Source: Candidatus Doudnabacteria bacterium
GTDB taxonomy: Bacteria > Patescibacteriota > Doudnabacteria > UBA920 > O2-02-FULL-48-8
Assembly (NCBI GenBank): GCA_019659055.1
Contig: JAIFWV010000004.1
Span: forward strand, 1-36,822
DNA length: 36,822 bases
Reading direction: 5' to 3'
A program made the translations under genes and the position numbers. How positions within the stretch are numbered: position 1 is the stretch's first letter; every line of letters begins with the position of its first letter. The notes beneath the pieces are model-generated. The model ran no database searches and had not been told where the DNA came from. It was given only the letters and a program-made list of their open reading frames with translations. This document shows positions 7,060 through 14,503 of the stretch, in pieces.

Positions 7060-9642
7060 TCATCCACATTTACTAAACCCGCAATTATTGCATTTCATAC
7101 AACCTTCGGCCATCACAAGCATGCTCGAGCAGTCGGGACAAGCCGGCGCATGGCCCAAGTTGGCCACGGAATCACGGCTCGAGGAGGTGCTCACAGTCTT
7201 CTGAGCCACAAACAGTCCGGCTGAGGCTTCGGGCTGGCTGGTAACTGTCTGAAACACTGGTTGTTGCTGGAGTTTAGGCGCTTCCGTTTTGGGAAATTCG
7301 AGTTTGAGTTCGGTCTGGCCGCGCTTGAGATGATTTTCCAAGACATTGGCTATGGCATCAGGTAGAGACAAGATGCGCTCGCCGTTGTGGAAGACCGGGT
7401 CCGGACCGCGGATGCCTTTGATCTGGTCAATGACATCGGTAATCGAAACTCCGGAACGCAGAGCCAGAGAAATCATGCGGCAGATGGCTTCGGTCTGAGC
7501 GCCAAAGAATCCGCCGGCTTTGCCGAGCTGAGAAAAAACTTCAAACGGACCGAATTGATCTTCGTTTATAGTCACATAAAGATTACCGTAGGCAGTAGTA
7601 ACTTTGTAGGTCGAACCCTGCATGACGTCCGGACGCTTGCGCGGGGAGATATGATGAGCCATCTGCGGCGCCGGCGGAATTTCCGGATGAAGTGGCTCTT
7701 GATTTGGCATAGGGGTAGGTGTTGGCATTGGAGCCGGGGTTGGCGGAGCCGGCTGTGGCCCTTCCTGAGCTTTCACTTCGCCTGGATTAATGGTTTTGCC
7801 ATCAGCAGTCATGTTTTTATTGATATTGAGGACCTGCAATTCCCGCGAACCGTCGCGGTAAACCGTACAGCCTTTGCATCCCATCTGCCAAGCGAGAATG
7901 TAGCCTTTGATGACATCCTCTTGCGTGGCTGAGTATGGGAAATTGATAGTTTTGGAAATAGAATTGTCGACCCACTTCTGGAATGCGGCCTGAGTGCGGA
8001 TGTGCGACTCAGCCGAAATATCCATAGAGACGCGGTAGGTGGTTTTGATGTCTTCAGGCAAACCCAAAATATTGGCCAGTGTCCCCTCTTGAGTGATCTG
8101 GTTCATAAGCTCTTCGGTGTACAAACCGCGGTCTTTGAGTTCTTTCTCCAGATATTGGTTGACATACAAATACTTCTGACGGTCTTTGTCCTGCTTGGTG
8201 TAGGCCAAGGCAAAATTCGGTTCACAGCCCGAGGCTGTGTCAAAGAACATAGAAATCGACCCGGTCGGGGCCACGGTCGTAACCATGGTGTTGCGCATGG
8301 GGATGCCTAATTTTTTGTAGATAGAAAGATCATAGAGCGGGAACACGCCTTTTTCTTTGGCCAAGTCCTGCGAAGTCTTATGCGCTTCTTCCTGGATAGT
8401 GCGCATCACAGATTCGGCCATAGCAAAGCCTTCCTGAGTATCGTAGCCAATGTGCAATTGGTAGAGCATGTCGGCAAAGCCCATGATCCCCAGTCCCAAA
8501 CGGCGGGAGTTGCGGGACATATCGTCCACGGCCTTCACCGGGAAGTTGGTCGAGTCGACGACATTATCCAAAAGCCTGGTCGCCGTGCGGGTCACAAAGC
8601 GCAAGCGTTCATAATCCACTGTCCCGTCTTTCACAAAGGCGGCGAGGTTGATTGAACCCAAGTTACAGACATCATAGTGATGCAAAAATTGTTCGCCGCA
8701 AGGATTGCAGGCATCGATTTCGCCAAGCTCCGGCAGAGGATTGGTTTTGTTGACGACATCGAGGAAGACCACGCCGGGTTCGCCGTTGCGCCAGGCGCCA
8801 TAGGTAACCTCATCCATCATTTCTTTGGCGGTAATGTCGAGCTCTTCGATGTTGGTTATAAGACCGTGGGAGTCGCGGGTAATCCGGCGGGGCTTCATGG
8901 GCTCGCCGTCGAATTTGCAGATCCAGGGCTCGTTGGGCCGGTTGATCACGGCGTCCATGAACTCATCGGTAATGCCGACAGAGATGTTGAAATTGCGGAT
9001 ATCACCTTCGACCTTCTTGCAGTGGATGAAGTCGAGGATGTCCGGATGATCGACGCGCAAAATGGCCATATTGGCTCCGTGGCGGCCCTGCTGTTTGATC
9101 ACCCCAAAGGCTTGGTTATATACTTGCAAAAAAGAAATTGGACCGGAAGCCATACCCTGTGATTTTTTGACTATGGCGCCAGCCGGGCGAAGGTGTGTAA
9201 ACGAAAAACCCAAACCCGAGCCGGCTTTCTGAAGCTGGGCAGCATCTTTGAGGGTTTGGAATATGCCTTCCATGGAATCTTTGATCGGCAAGACGATACA
9301 GTTGGCCACCACCGGAGTCGGAGCACCAGCATTGGTAATAGTCCGGCCGGCGGGGGTGAATTCCTTGTTGGCCATGATATAAAAGAAATCGCGTTCTATC
9401 TGCTCAATGTCGTAGGCAGATTTGCCGTAAGTTTTCTCGACATCGGCTAAGGCATGGGCAATACGATGCAGCATTTGAGCCGGATTCTCCAAAATATTTC
9501 CCTGCTCATCGCGCAAAAGGTAGCGTTTTTTCATCATTCTTTGCGCATTCTCGGAAAAAGACTTATTTATCCGGTCTTCCTCCTCAGGGCTTAGGAGCCT
9601 GTGCTGTTGAATTACTTCGTACTGCAGTTTGTTGCCTTCCAT
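7060..9642 (-). CDS. nrdJ: Adenosylcobalamin-dependent (class II) ribonucleoside reductase
   Basis: Reduces ribonucleotides to deoxyribonucleotides with a B12-generated thiyl radical, with no oxygen requirement and no separate radical subunit. The 860-residue protein carries the family sequence NAGAPTPVVANCIV with the first redox Cys, the NPCGEQ active-site loop (Cys and Glu of the radical site) followed by NLGSINLAAFV, and PTGSISMFF. After a Pro-rich linker (about residues 640-690) there is a C-terminal region ending in a zinc-ribbon-like CPDC...CMKCNNCGFSKCG. Length and domain order are normal. It is downstream of nrdR and probably co-transcribed, so subject to NrdR repression. cobO nearby would supply the cofactor. 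Confidence 0.95.
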   Translation of the reverse strand: MEGNKLQYEVIQQHRLLSPEEEDRINKSFSENAQRMMKKRYLLRDEQGNILENPAQMLHRIAHALADVEKTYGKSAYDIEQIERDFFYIMANKEFTPAGRTITNAGAPTPVVANCIVLPIKDSMEGIFQTLKDAAQLQKAGSGLGFSFTHLRPAGAIVKKSQGMASGPISFLQVYNQAFGVIKQQGRHGANMAILRVDHPDILDFIHCKKVEGDIRNFNISVGITDEFMDAVINRPNEPWICKFDGEPMKPRRITRDSHGLITNIEELDITAKEMMDEVTYGAWRNGEPGVVFLDVVNKTNPLPELGEIDACNPCGEQFLHHYDVCNLGSINLAAFVKDGTVDYERLRFVTRTATRLLDNVVDSTNFPVKAVDDMSRNSRRLGLGIMGFADMLYQLHIGYDTQEGFAMAESVMRTIQEEAHKTSQDLAKEKGVFPLYDLSIYKKLGIPMRNTMVTTVAPTGSISMFFDTASGCEPNFALAYTKQDKDRQKYLYVNQYLEKELKDRGLYTEELMNQITQEGTLANILGLPEDIKTTYRVSMDISAESHIRTQAAFQKWVDNSISKTINFPYSATQEDVIKGYILAWQMGCKGCTVYRDGSRELQVLNINKNMTADGKTINPGEVKAQEGPQPAPPTPAPMPTPTPMPNQEPLHPEIPPAPQMAHHISPRKRPDVMQGSTYKVTTAYGNLYVTINEDQFGPFEVFSQLGKAGGFFGAQTEAICRMISLALRSGVSITDVIDQIKGIRGPDPVFHNGERILSLPDAIANVLENHLKRGQTELKLEFPKTEAPKLQQQPVFQTVTSQPEASAGLFVAQKTVSTSSSRDSVANLGHAPACPDCSSMLVMAEGCMKCNNCGFSKCG

Positions 9643-9721
9643 ATTGATTTCTTTTATTTCTTATTAATTATTTTTAACGGGATTAATATTTTACGACACT
9701 TTTTGGTTTAAAGAAAGCATT

Positions 9722-10165
9722 TCATAACTTTCGGGCTTCTTTGATGAATTCTTCGACATCGGCGAACTTACGATAAACTGATGCAAACCTGATGTATGCC
9801 ACCTGGTCGCGGCTTTTGATCCGCCGCATGACTATGTTCCCTATCTCGCGGGCCCCGATCTCTTTTTTGTCCAACTTTTGGATGTCTTGCTCGATACCAG
9901 ACATAATCGCCGCAAAATCCTCGCGGGTGAGTGGTCTTTTCTCAAATGCCTTGCGGATACCGGACTCAATCTTCTCCCGCTCATAGGGCTCTTTGCGGCC
10001 GTCTCGTTTGACCACAGTCAGATCCAAGATTTCCATCTCCTCGTGGGTAGAGAACCGAAAGTCGCACTTCACGCATTCCCGGCGGCGCCGGATAGCCAAG
10101 CCGTCCGTAATCGGCCGGGAATCCAAAACCTTGGTATCGTCATTTCCGCAGTTGGGACATCGCAT
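9722..10165 (-). CDS. nrdR: Transcriptional repressor NrdR
   Basis: Nucleotide-sensing repressor of ribonucleotide reductase genes. The 147-residue protein starts MRCPNCG with an N-terminal zinc ribbon (CPNC...CVKC) and ends with an ATP-cone domain, recognisable from VVKRDGRKEPYEREKI. I chose ATG 10165 because the zinc ribbon begins there; an in-frame upstream extension to 10228 has no family support. It is 79 bp upstream of nrdJ on the same strand, forming an autoregulated nrdR-nrdJ unit. Three NrdR-box-like palindromes lie upstream, one of them exactly within the promoter spacer. Confidence 0.95.
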   Translation of the reverse strand: MRCPNCGNDDTKVLDSRPITDGLAIRRRRECVKCDFRFSTHEEMEILDLTVVKRDGRKEPYEREKIESGIRKAFEKRPLTREDFAAIMSGIEQDIQKLDKKEIGAREIGNIVMRRIKSRDQVAYIRFASVYRKFADVEEFIKEARKL

Positions 10166-10301
10166 AAGTGTTTGTGCTTTTTTAACGTCATTAAAAAACA
10201 GCCTCTTCTCTCGGGAATTAGCTCTCAATATTAGATTAAATGAACAACTTTTATTTTTTAGGTTGTATTTTTGTGTCAGGCTAGCCTAGAAAGCCTCTGG
10301 A

Positions 10302-10317
10302 ACACAATATCTTGTGT
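10302..10317 (-). promoter_or_regulatory. NrdR box 1 (about +5 to +20 of the nrdR transcript)
   Basis: ACACAATATCTTGTGT is palindromic apart from its central bases and matches the known NrdR box pattern ACACWATATATWGTGT closely. It lies just downstream of the predicted transcription start, a position suited to blocking RNA polymerase. Confidence 0.85.
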
Positions 10318-10328
10318 AATCCGTAGTT

Positions 10329-10358
10329 ACTATAACCCTATATGTAGAAAGTTGTCAA
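10329..10358 (-). promoter_or_regulatory. nrdR-nrdJ promoter with NrdR box 2 in its spacer
   Basis: Minus-strand TTGACA (10353-10358), an 18-bp spacer, and TATAGT (10329-10334). The spacer contains a second NrdR-box-like sequence (10335-10350, plus-strand ACCCTATATGTAGAAA), 33 bp from box 1, that is, about three helical turns. The 5' leader would be about 157 nt long. Confidence 0.75.
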
Positions 10359-10389
10359 AACACGCTTTTTTACTAAACTTTTGATTTCG

Positions 10390-10405
10390 GATCTATATGT
10401 AGATG
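10390..10405 (-). promoter_or_regulatory. NrdR box 3 upstream of the promoter
   Basis: GATCTATATGTAGATG contains the same CTATATGTAG core as box 2 and is nearly a perfect palindrome. It lies 55 bp (about five turns) from box 2 and upstream of the -35, which would allow a looped or cooperative repressor complex. Confidence 0.6.
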
Positions 10406-10472
10406 AACTTATCAACAAAAAATCAACGTCAAGAATTCGCAATGTCAAATGATATTGCACGACGAGAAAAAT

Positions 10473-10506
10473 AAAAAAGTGGTGCACGAATCTCTTCGAA
10501 CACCAC
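10473..10506 (-). terminator. Terminator of the pyrF-pyrE unit
   Basis: Minus strand: GTGGTG...CACCAC stem enclosing a TTCGAAGAGATTCG-like inner arm, then TTTTTTATTTTT. Confidence 0.8.
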
Positions 10507-10514
10507 CTAGATAC

Positions 10515-11282
10515 CTAGGACAAAGCTGTCTGCATCGATGCCTGCAACTCTGCCCACACCTCCTTCTCTTTCGGCTTGAGAGCGACATTGCCCGCGACAA
10601 TGTCCCCTGCAACCCGTAGATCTTCTTGCTCGTATTCCGGCAGCTCCTTATGTACCAGGCTGATCACGGGAATCATCGAGCCCGGTGCACCAAGTGTTGC
10701 TATGGAGCTGTGCCGCGATCGGTTGAGCCAGCACACAATCCCCGCCACCTCGCCACCTGCTCCCAGAACGAGCTTGATAGCTTTGTTGGTAGTCGAGAAG
10801 TTGTTGCAGACGTCTTCTGCGATCAGAACGCGGTCACCTCGACGGACTGAATGGCGACCCAACACCGGTTCGGACTGTTCACGTTTCTCCGCTGTCGCCA
10901 ACGCCGTCACTTTCTTTTCGGCAAACGCACATCGTACACCGGGCAGAGCAGCTGCCCACGCGAAAGCGGAAAAAATTCCGCCCATGGGCATACCGAGGAT
11001 GAGGGTTGGCCTGACCATTGCAAGCTCGTCTGCCATCATGCTCGCCCAGGTTTGCAGTATGATCGGATGCTGTTCGACGAGCGCAAAATTGGCATAGACA
11101 TCGCCAACATACTGCTTCTTGGTTCCGTTTGGCGCCTCGTATACGGCAGAGTAGCCGACCAACTTGCCCAGCCGCCTACCGTGGGCATCTTTGGGACACA
11201 GGTAGTAACCACCAACCAAGCGCAGAAGCTTGAGAGGTTCAGTCTGCCTGATGTCCGCTTCTGTCAAACAATCTGGATGCAT
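10515..11282 (-). CDS. pyrE: Orotate phosphoribosyltransferase-like protein
   Basis: Type I phosphoribosyltransferase, predicted to join orotate and PRPP to give OMP. The 255-residue protein has the hydrophobic/acidic PRPP loop RVLIAEDVCNNFSTTNKAI (about 148-166), a variant of the usual VEDV-TTGGS form because the Thr/Gly part reads NNFSTT. A flexible-loop region (EKKVTALATAEK) and an upstream GMPMGG segment fit the fold. ATG 11282 follows AGGAGG with 5-nt spacing. It starts 15 nt after the pyrF stop, and this operon partner is the main support for orotate as substrate. The altered PRPP loop leaves another purine/pyrimidine phosphoribosyltransferase role possible. Confidence 0.75.
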   Translation of the reverse strand: MHPDCLTEADIRQTEPLKLLRLVGGYYLCPKDAHGRRLGKLVGYSAVYEAPNGTKKQYVGDVYANFALVEQHPIILQTWASMMADELAMVRPTLILGMPMGGIFSAFAWAAALPGVRCAFAEKKVTALATAEKREQSEPVLGRHSVRRGDRVLIAEDVCNNFSTTNKAIKLVLGAGGEVAGIVCWLNRSRHSSIATLGAPGSMIPVISLVHKELPEYEQEDLRVAGDIVAGNVALKPKEKEVWAELQASMQTALS

Positions 11283-11297
11283 GAATTCCTCCTGATC

Positions 11298-11987
11298 CTA
11301 TGCGACGGCTAGAGCCGGGGCAATCTCGTCCACCACCGCGGCAAGCGCGGTCAGCGGATCCGCTGCAGCCACGACCTGGCGACCGAGGACGAGCGCAGTT
11401 GCGCCATTTTTCATGACGTTCAACGGAGTGTCCACGTTCTTCTGGTCATGAGTAGCTTGCCCGGCCGAACGGGAGCCTGGAACAATGAAGTCGAGACCTT
11501 TCAGCTCGGGCCGTTTGGACAAGTAACCCACCTCTTTTGTGGAGCAGACCACGGCGTCGATTCCGGCGAGCTTGGCGTCACGCGCGAGTTTCAGAGCCGA
11601 CGCCTTGCGCGGCTGGCCAGATCCAAGGTGCGAGACCTCCTCGTCCAGCGAAGTCAGTTCGGTGATGCCGATGATGTACAGTCCGCTCTCTTTGGCAGCC
11701 TGCATCATTTCGATTCCGCCTTTGATGTGCACACTGATCGCAGTGAATCCAGCATTGCGATACTCCATCGCTCGCTCTCTCACCGTATCGGGCGTGTCGT
11801 GCAATTTGACGTCACCCCAGAGTGCCGCGAATTGAGCAAGCTCCTCTGCAATGCGTAGGGCACCGAGACGATCGATGAGCTGGTGCAGTTTGCCACCAAG
11901 AATGTTCTTGCCGGCGCCTTTGAGCAGGCCAATAGCCTGGTCGAGATCGACTCGGTCCAATGCCAGATAAAAAGGATTCTTTACCAA
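11298..11987 (-). CDS. pyrF: Orotidine 5'-phosphate decarboxylase
   Basis: Converts OMP to UMP, the last step of pyrimidine synthesis. The TIM-barrel protein has LALDRVD at its start, the catalytic DxKxxD as GDVKLHD, and the phosphate-binding VPGSRSAG with a final GATALVLGR. I start at TTG 11987 (229 residues), because GGAGGG lies 7 nt upstream and the predicted transcription start (about 12035) makes the longer GTG frame at 12038 unlikely. First gene of a pyrF-pyrE operon with its own promoter. Confidence 0.85.
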   Translation of the reverse strand: MVKNPFYLALDRVDLDQAIGLLKGAGKNILGGKLHQLIDRLGALRIAEELAQFAALWGDVKLHDTPDTVRERAMEYRNAGFTAISVHIKGGIEMMQAAKESGLYIIGITELTSLDEEVSHLGSGQPRKASALKLARDAKLAGIDAVVCSTKEVGYLSKRPELKGLDFIVPGSRSAGQATHDQKNVDTPLNVMKNGATALVLGRQVVAAADPLTALAAVVDEIAPALAVA

Positions 11988-12041
11988 TGTATAACCCTCC
12001 ACTTTTGCAACAGGCAAGTGTTCGTGCTCACCTGACACTAA

Positions 12042-12070
12042 AGCTTACCAAATTGCCCATTTTTGGGCAA
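12042..12070 (-). promoter_or_regulatory. pyrF-pyrE promoter
   Basis: Minus strand TTGCCC (12065-12070), 17 bp, TAAGCT (12042-12047), with TTTGG just before the -10. The -35 and spacer together form TTGCCC-AAAAAT-GGGCAA, a perfect inverted repeat that could be an operator. Confidence 0.7.
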
Positions 12071-12073
12071 ATC

Positions 12074-12101
12074 CAACGGCTCAGACCCGTCTGAGCCGTT
12101 G
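12074..12101 (-). repeat. Hairpin repeat copy 1 (AACGGCTCAGA type)
   Basis: CAACGGCTCAGAC and GTCTGAGCCGTTG form a 13-bp perfect stem with a 2-nt gap, placed between a terminator T-tract and the next promoter. A near-identical hairpin occupies the same position before pyrD (15511-15537). Confidence 0.8.
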
Positions 12102-12108
12102 AAGCAAA

Positions 12109-12147
12109 TAAAAAAGCGGTGGGCACAATTGGATTGTGCCGCACCGC
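12109..12147 (-). terminator. Terminator of the beta-helix gene
   Basis: Minus strand GCGGTG...CACCGC with an inner GGCACAATCC/AATTGTGCC arm, followed by TTTTTTATTTGC. Confidence 0.8.
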
Positions 12148-12170
12148 CGACTTGCTTGCTGCGAGAGCAG

Positions 12171-13181
12171 CTACTTGATCGCGTGAACCTTGGCGTTGTT
12201 GGTAAACGACGAGTCCGCATCAACCGCGTTGCCGCTCGGGTTGTAGACCGTGGAGCAACCGAGGTATCCGGGACCGGAAATCCGGGCGTTGATCATCTTG
12301 TCGTTGTTGCCGACATCCGAGATCCCAGCCTGGTACGAAGTGTTGAAGCACTGATCGCTTGTGATGGTGTTGTTCACGGCCTTGATGTTGGTGGCCGAGC
12401 CCGGAGCGGAGAAATCCGCTTCGAGATTGGTGAGGTAGATCCCGACATCGTTGTTGGCCAGGACGTTGTCGTTGACCTTGGAGTTCACGGTAAACGGACA
12501 ATCGTTGCCGTCGGGACAGGTACCGTATCCCGGACCGCCTACCACGATCACGCCGCCCGATGCTGAGCCGTCGCCAGGAAATCCGATGTAGGAATTTCCC
12601 GACACATTGTTCCGCATGACAGATGCTGAGGCGCCGTATCCAACCTGGATCCCGTTCTGAGCGATAAACGAGACATGGCCGTCGCCGGTAACCTTGTTGT
12701 CGGTGACCATGACCTGGGTCCCCATGCCATTGGCGACGATGCCGCCCTTCTGGTATCCCCAGATGCTGGCGCCGGAAATCTTGCCGGTAACATTGCTCAC
12801 CGGAAAGAAACCGCGGTAGTAAACGGCGACTCCATGCTGGGTGCCGTTGTGCGGCACTTCGCCGATGTCGTGGATCTGGCTTCCGGGCAGGATGTCGACG
12901 TTGACCGTTCCGCCGTCGCCATTGACCAGGACACCGAAGTAGTTGCTGCCGAAGACATCGGCCTTCACTGCCCCGCCGGCGCCGTTGTGGTCGTAGTAGA
13001 TCGCCACGTTGCAGCCGGTGGCGTCCACGGTGCCGGTCACGGTCCCAGACGGGTTGATGAGTGCGGCGGTCATGTTGATGCTGTCCCGGAAAAATCCGGT
13101 CGGCGTACATGTCGCGGCCTGGGCCGACGAAGAAACCAGCCACAAAAGCATGATTGCAATTCCGAAAACTGTCTTTTTCAC
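12171..13181 (-). CDS. Secreted right-handed parallel beta-helix repeat protein
   Basis: 336-residue exported protein. GTG 13181 follows AGGAGG and opens a classical signal peptide (VKKTVFGIAIMLLWLVSSSAQA, predicted cleavage after residue 22). The mature part is made of short Gly/Asn/Asp/Val-rich strands (for example VTDNKVTGDG, VMRNNVSGNS, VNDNVLANND, AVNNTITSD), the repeating coil pattern of pectate-lyase-like beta-helices. Several Cys residues (CPDGNDCPF and others) may form disulfides. The substrate is unknown; such folds bind or cleave polysaccharides or act in adhesion. It lies between pyrC and pyrF with its own promoter and terminator. The longer frame to 13271 runs through the promoter and is rejected. 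Confidence 0.8.
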   Translation of the reverse strand: MKKTVFGIAIMLLWLVSSSAQAATCTPTGFFRDSINMTAALINPSGTVTGTVDATGCNVAIYYDHNGAGGAVKADVFGSNYFGVLVNGDGGTVNVDILPGSQIHDIGEVPHNGTQHGVAVYYRGFFPVSNVTGKISGASIWGYQKGGIVANGMGTQVMVTDNKVTGDGHVSFIAQNGIQVGYGASASVMRNNVSGNSYIGFPGDGSASGGVIVVGGPGYGTCPDGNDCPFTVNSKVNDNVLANNDVGIYLTNLEADFSAPGSATNIKAVNNTITSDQCFNTSYQAGISDVGNNDKMINARISGPGYLGCSTVYNPSGNAVDADSSFTNNAKVHAIK

Positions 13182-13242
13182 GTATCCTCCTGCGAGTTTC
13201 GATTCTGTCCACCGGATTGGCAGACATTTGAGCACGGTGATT

Positions 13243-13271
13243 AGTATACTTGAATTGCCAGTAAATAGCAA
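13243..13271 (-). promoter_or_regulatory. Promoter of the beta-helix gene
   Basis: Minus strand TTGCTA (13266-13271), 17 bp, TATACT (13243-13248). It begins directly after the pyrC terminator tail. Confidence 0.7.
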
Positions 13272-13285
13272 GGCTCAAGCAAATA

Positions 13286-13315
13286 GAAAAAGGCGGTACC
13301 AAAGATGGCACCGCC
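13286..13315 (-). terminator. Terminator of pyrC
   Basis: GGCGGTGCC / GGTACCGCC stem followed by TTTTTCTATTTGC, ending 8 nt before the pyrC stop codon on the plus-strand scale. Confidence 0.8.
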
Positions 13316-13322
13316 CTAAAAA

Positions 13323-14351
13323 TTACACGACTTCTGCAATTCGCCAGCGGATGGTTTCGCCGGCGCGGAATGGCACGACTCCTCCGTAGATCGGCTCGAC
13401 CTTCCAGGATTGCCGCACGAGCTTGACCTTTTTTTCCGGGATGGGCAAACCATAACGCTTGAGTGCGCGAGTAGAAGTGAAGTTCTCGAAATTTTCAAAC
13501 GCACTCTCTTCCTCGAAAACTTCGGCAAGCGTTTCGTACTGCACCGGGGCGTTGAACACTCCCGCACAGCCTTCCGCGCATTCCTTGGCCCGGCGCATGT
13601 GAGGCGCCGAATCACTGCCGCTCATGAATGCCTGATGCGAACCCACCGCCGCTTTACGGATGGCCAGCATGTCTCGACGGTACTTGAGCACAGGCATGCA
13701 GAAGTTGTGCACCCGAACCTTCTGCTTGATCAGGTCATTCATGGACTTCGTCATGTGGTGGCAAGTGATCGTTCCCGCCACCTGCGGATACAGTTGACCC
13801 ACGATATCGATTCCCGCTTCTGTGCTGATGTGCTCGAGGGTGATTTTGAGGCCTGGGAAATTCCTCACGATCCAGCGCAAGATTGGGAAGAACTTCCGCT
13901 CGGCATCCATGGTGTCTATGATTGCTCGCGGATTCTCACCATGGAGCAGTAAGTGCATTCCCACTTTTTCCATGTACGCAAGCAGTTTGCGCAATTTGGT
14001 GTAGTAGAATATCCCGAACTCGGAGTTACTCACGCTCTTGGGGAAGATCTTCGCCGCCCGAGCGCCGGCAAGAAACGCACTTTGGAGATCTTTGAGAGTC
14101 GTGGTCTCTGTAATCTGGACGACCATGAACGGTTCAAACCACGGAAACTCCCGACCGACAGCACGCCGGATCTCGGACCGATAGAGATTGACATCGATAC
14201 CGTTGATCACAGGCCTGGTCTTCTTGCGGTTGGGCATGATTACGCCGCCGCAGCAATGGCGAGCCGTGTACTGCATGATCTTTTTCAGAAGCTGTTCTGC
14301 CCGGGCATGCATGTGCGAGTCAAAAAAGATACTTGCCCATATCTCATCCAT
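13323..14351 (-). CDS. pyrC: Dihydroorotase (PyrC type)
   Basis: Zn-dependent amidohydrolase that interconverts N-carbamoyl-aspartate and dihydroorotate. In the 342-residue frame all expected metal ligands are visible: His13 and His15 in DSHMHAR, carbamylated Lys101 in AAKIFP, His136 in LLLHGE, His173 in LEHIS and Asp246 in SGSDSAPH. The family strings CAGVFNAP and the end FRAGETIRW are also present. The start at ATG 14351 is set by TTGGAGG five bases upstream; the longer frame from 14411 overlaps the promoter. It has its own promoter and terminator, immediately downstream of pyrD. Normal length for bacterial PyrC. Confidence 0.92.
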   Translation of the reverse strand: MDEIWASIFFDSHMHARAEQLLKKIMQYTARHCCGGVIMPNRKKTRPVINGIDVNLYRSEIRRAVGREFPWFEPFMVVQITETTTLKDLQSAFLAGARAAKIFPKSVSNSEFGIFYYTKLRKLLAYMEKVGMHLLLHGENPRAIIDTMDAERKFFPILRWIVRNFPGLKITLEHISTEAGIDIVGQLYPQVAGTITCHHMTKSMNDLIKQKVRVHNFCMPVLKYRRDMLAIRKAAVGSHQAFMSGSDSAPHMRRAKECAEGCAGVFNAPVQYETLAEVFEEESAFENFENFTSTRALKRYGLPIPEKKVKLVRQSWKVEPIYGGVVPFRAGETIRWRIAEVV

Positions 14352-14389
14352 AAATTCCTCCAAGTCAAAGTTGTATAAGTCCTTGCGGT

Positions 14390-14419
14390 ATGATACTACT
14401 ATTGCTCGCATTGAAGCAA
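14390..14419 (-). promoter_or_regulatory. pyrC promoter
   Basis: Minus strand TTGCTT (14414-14419), 18 bp, TATCAT (14390-14395), directly after a terminator tail TTTATTTGC. Confidence 0.6.
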
Positions 14420-14423
14420 ATAA

Positions 14424-14480
14424 ACCCCCTCACCAAATTTTGGTGAGGGGGTAAAAAAAGGCGGCACATAAGGCACCGCC
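14424..14480 (-). terminator. Double terminator of pyrD
   Basis: First hairpin GGCGG/CCGCC (14460-14480) followed by TTTTTTT, then a second strong hairpin ACCCCCTCACCAAAA/TTTTGGTGAGGGGGT (14424-14452) followed by TTATTTGC. Confidence 0.8.
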
Positions 14481-14503
14481 AGAACTCAAACATGTCCTCC
14501 TCT

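Noticed and set aside
6888-7067. N-terminal extension of the 6657 gene
   Set aside because: The frame is open back to 7067, but the extension overlaps the end of nrdJ, lacks an SD and has no protein-like pattern.
13182-13271. Longer start for the beta-helix protein
   Set aside because: It would run through the -10 and -35 boxes. GTG 13181 has an SD and opens a perfect signal peptide.
12220-13311. Long overlapping Arg-rich frame on the beta-helix gene
   Set aside because: A frame shadow rich in Arg/Gln/His, caused by G/C-rich repeated codons. No SD and no family features.
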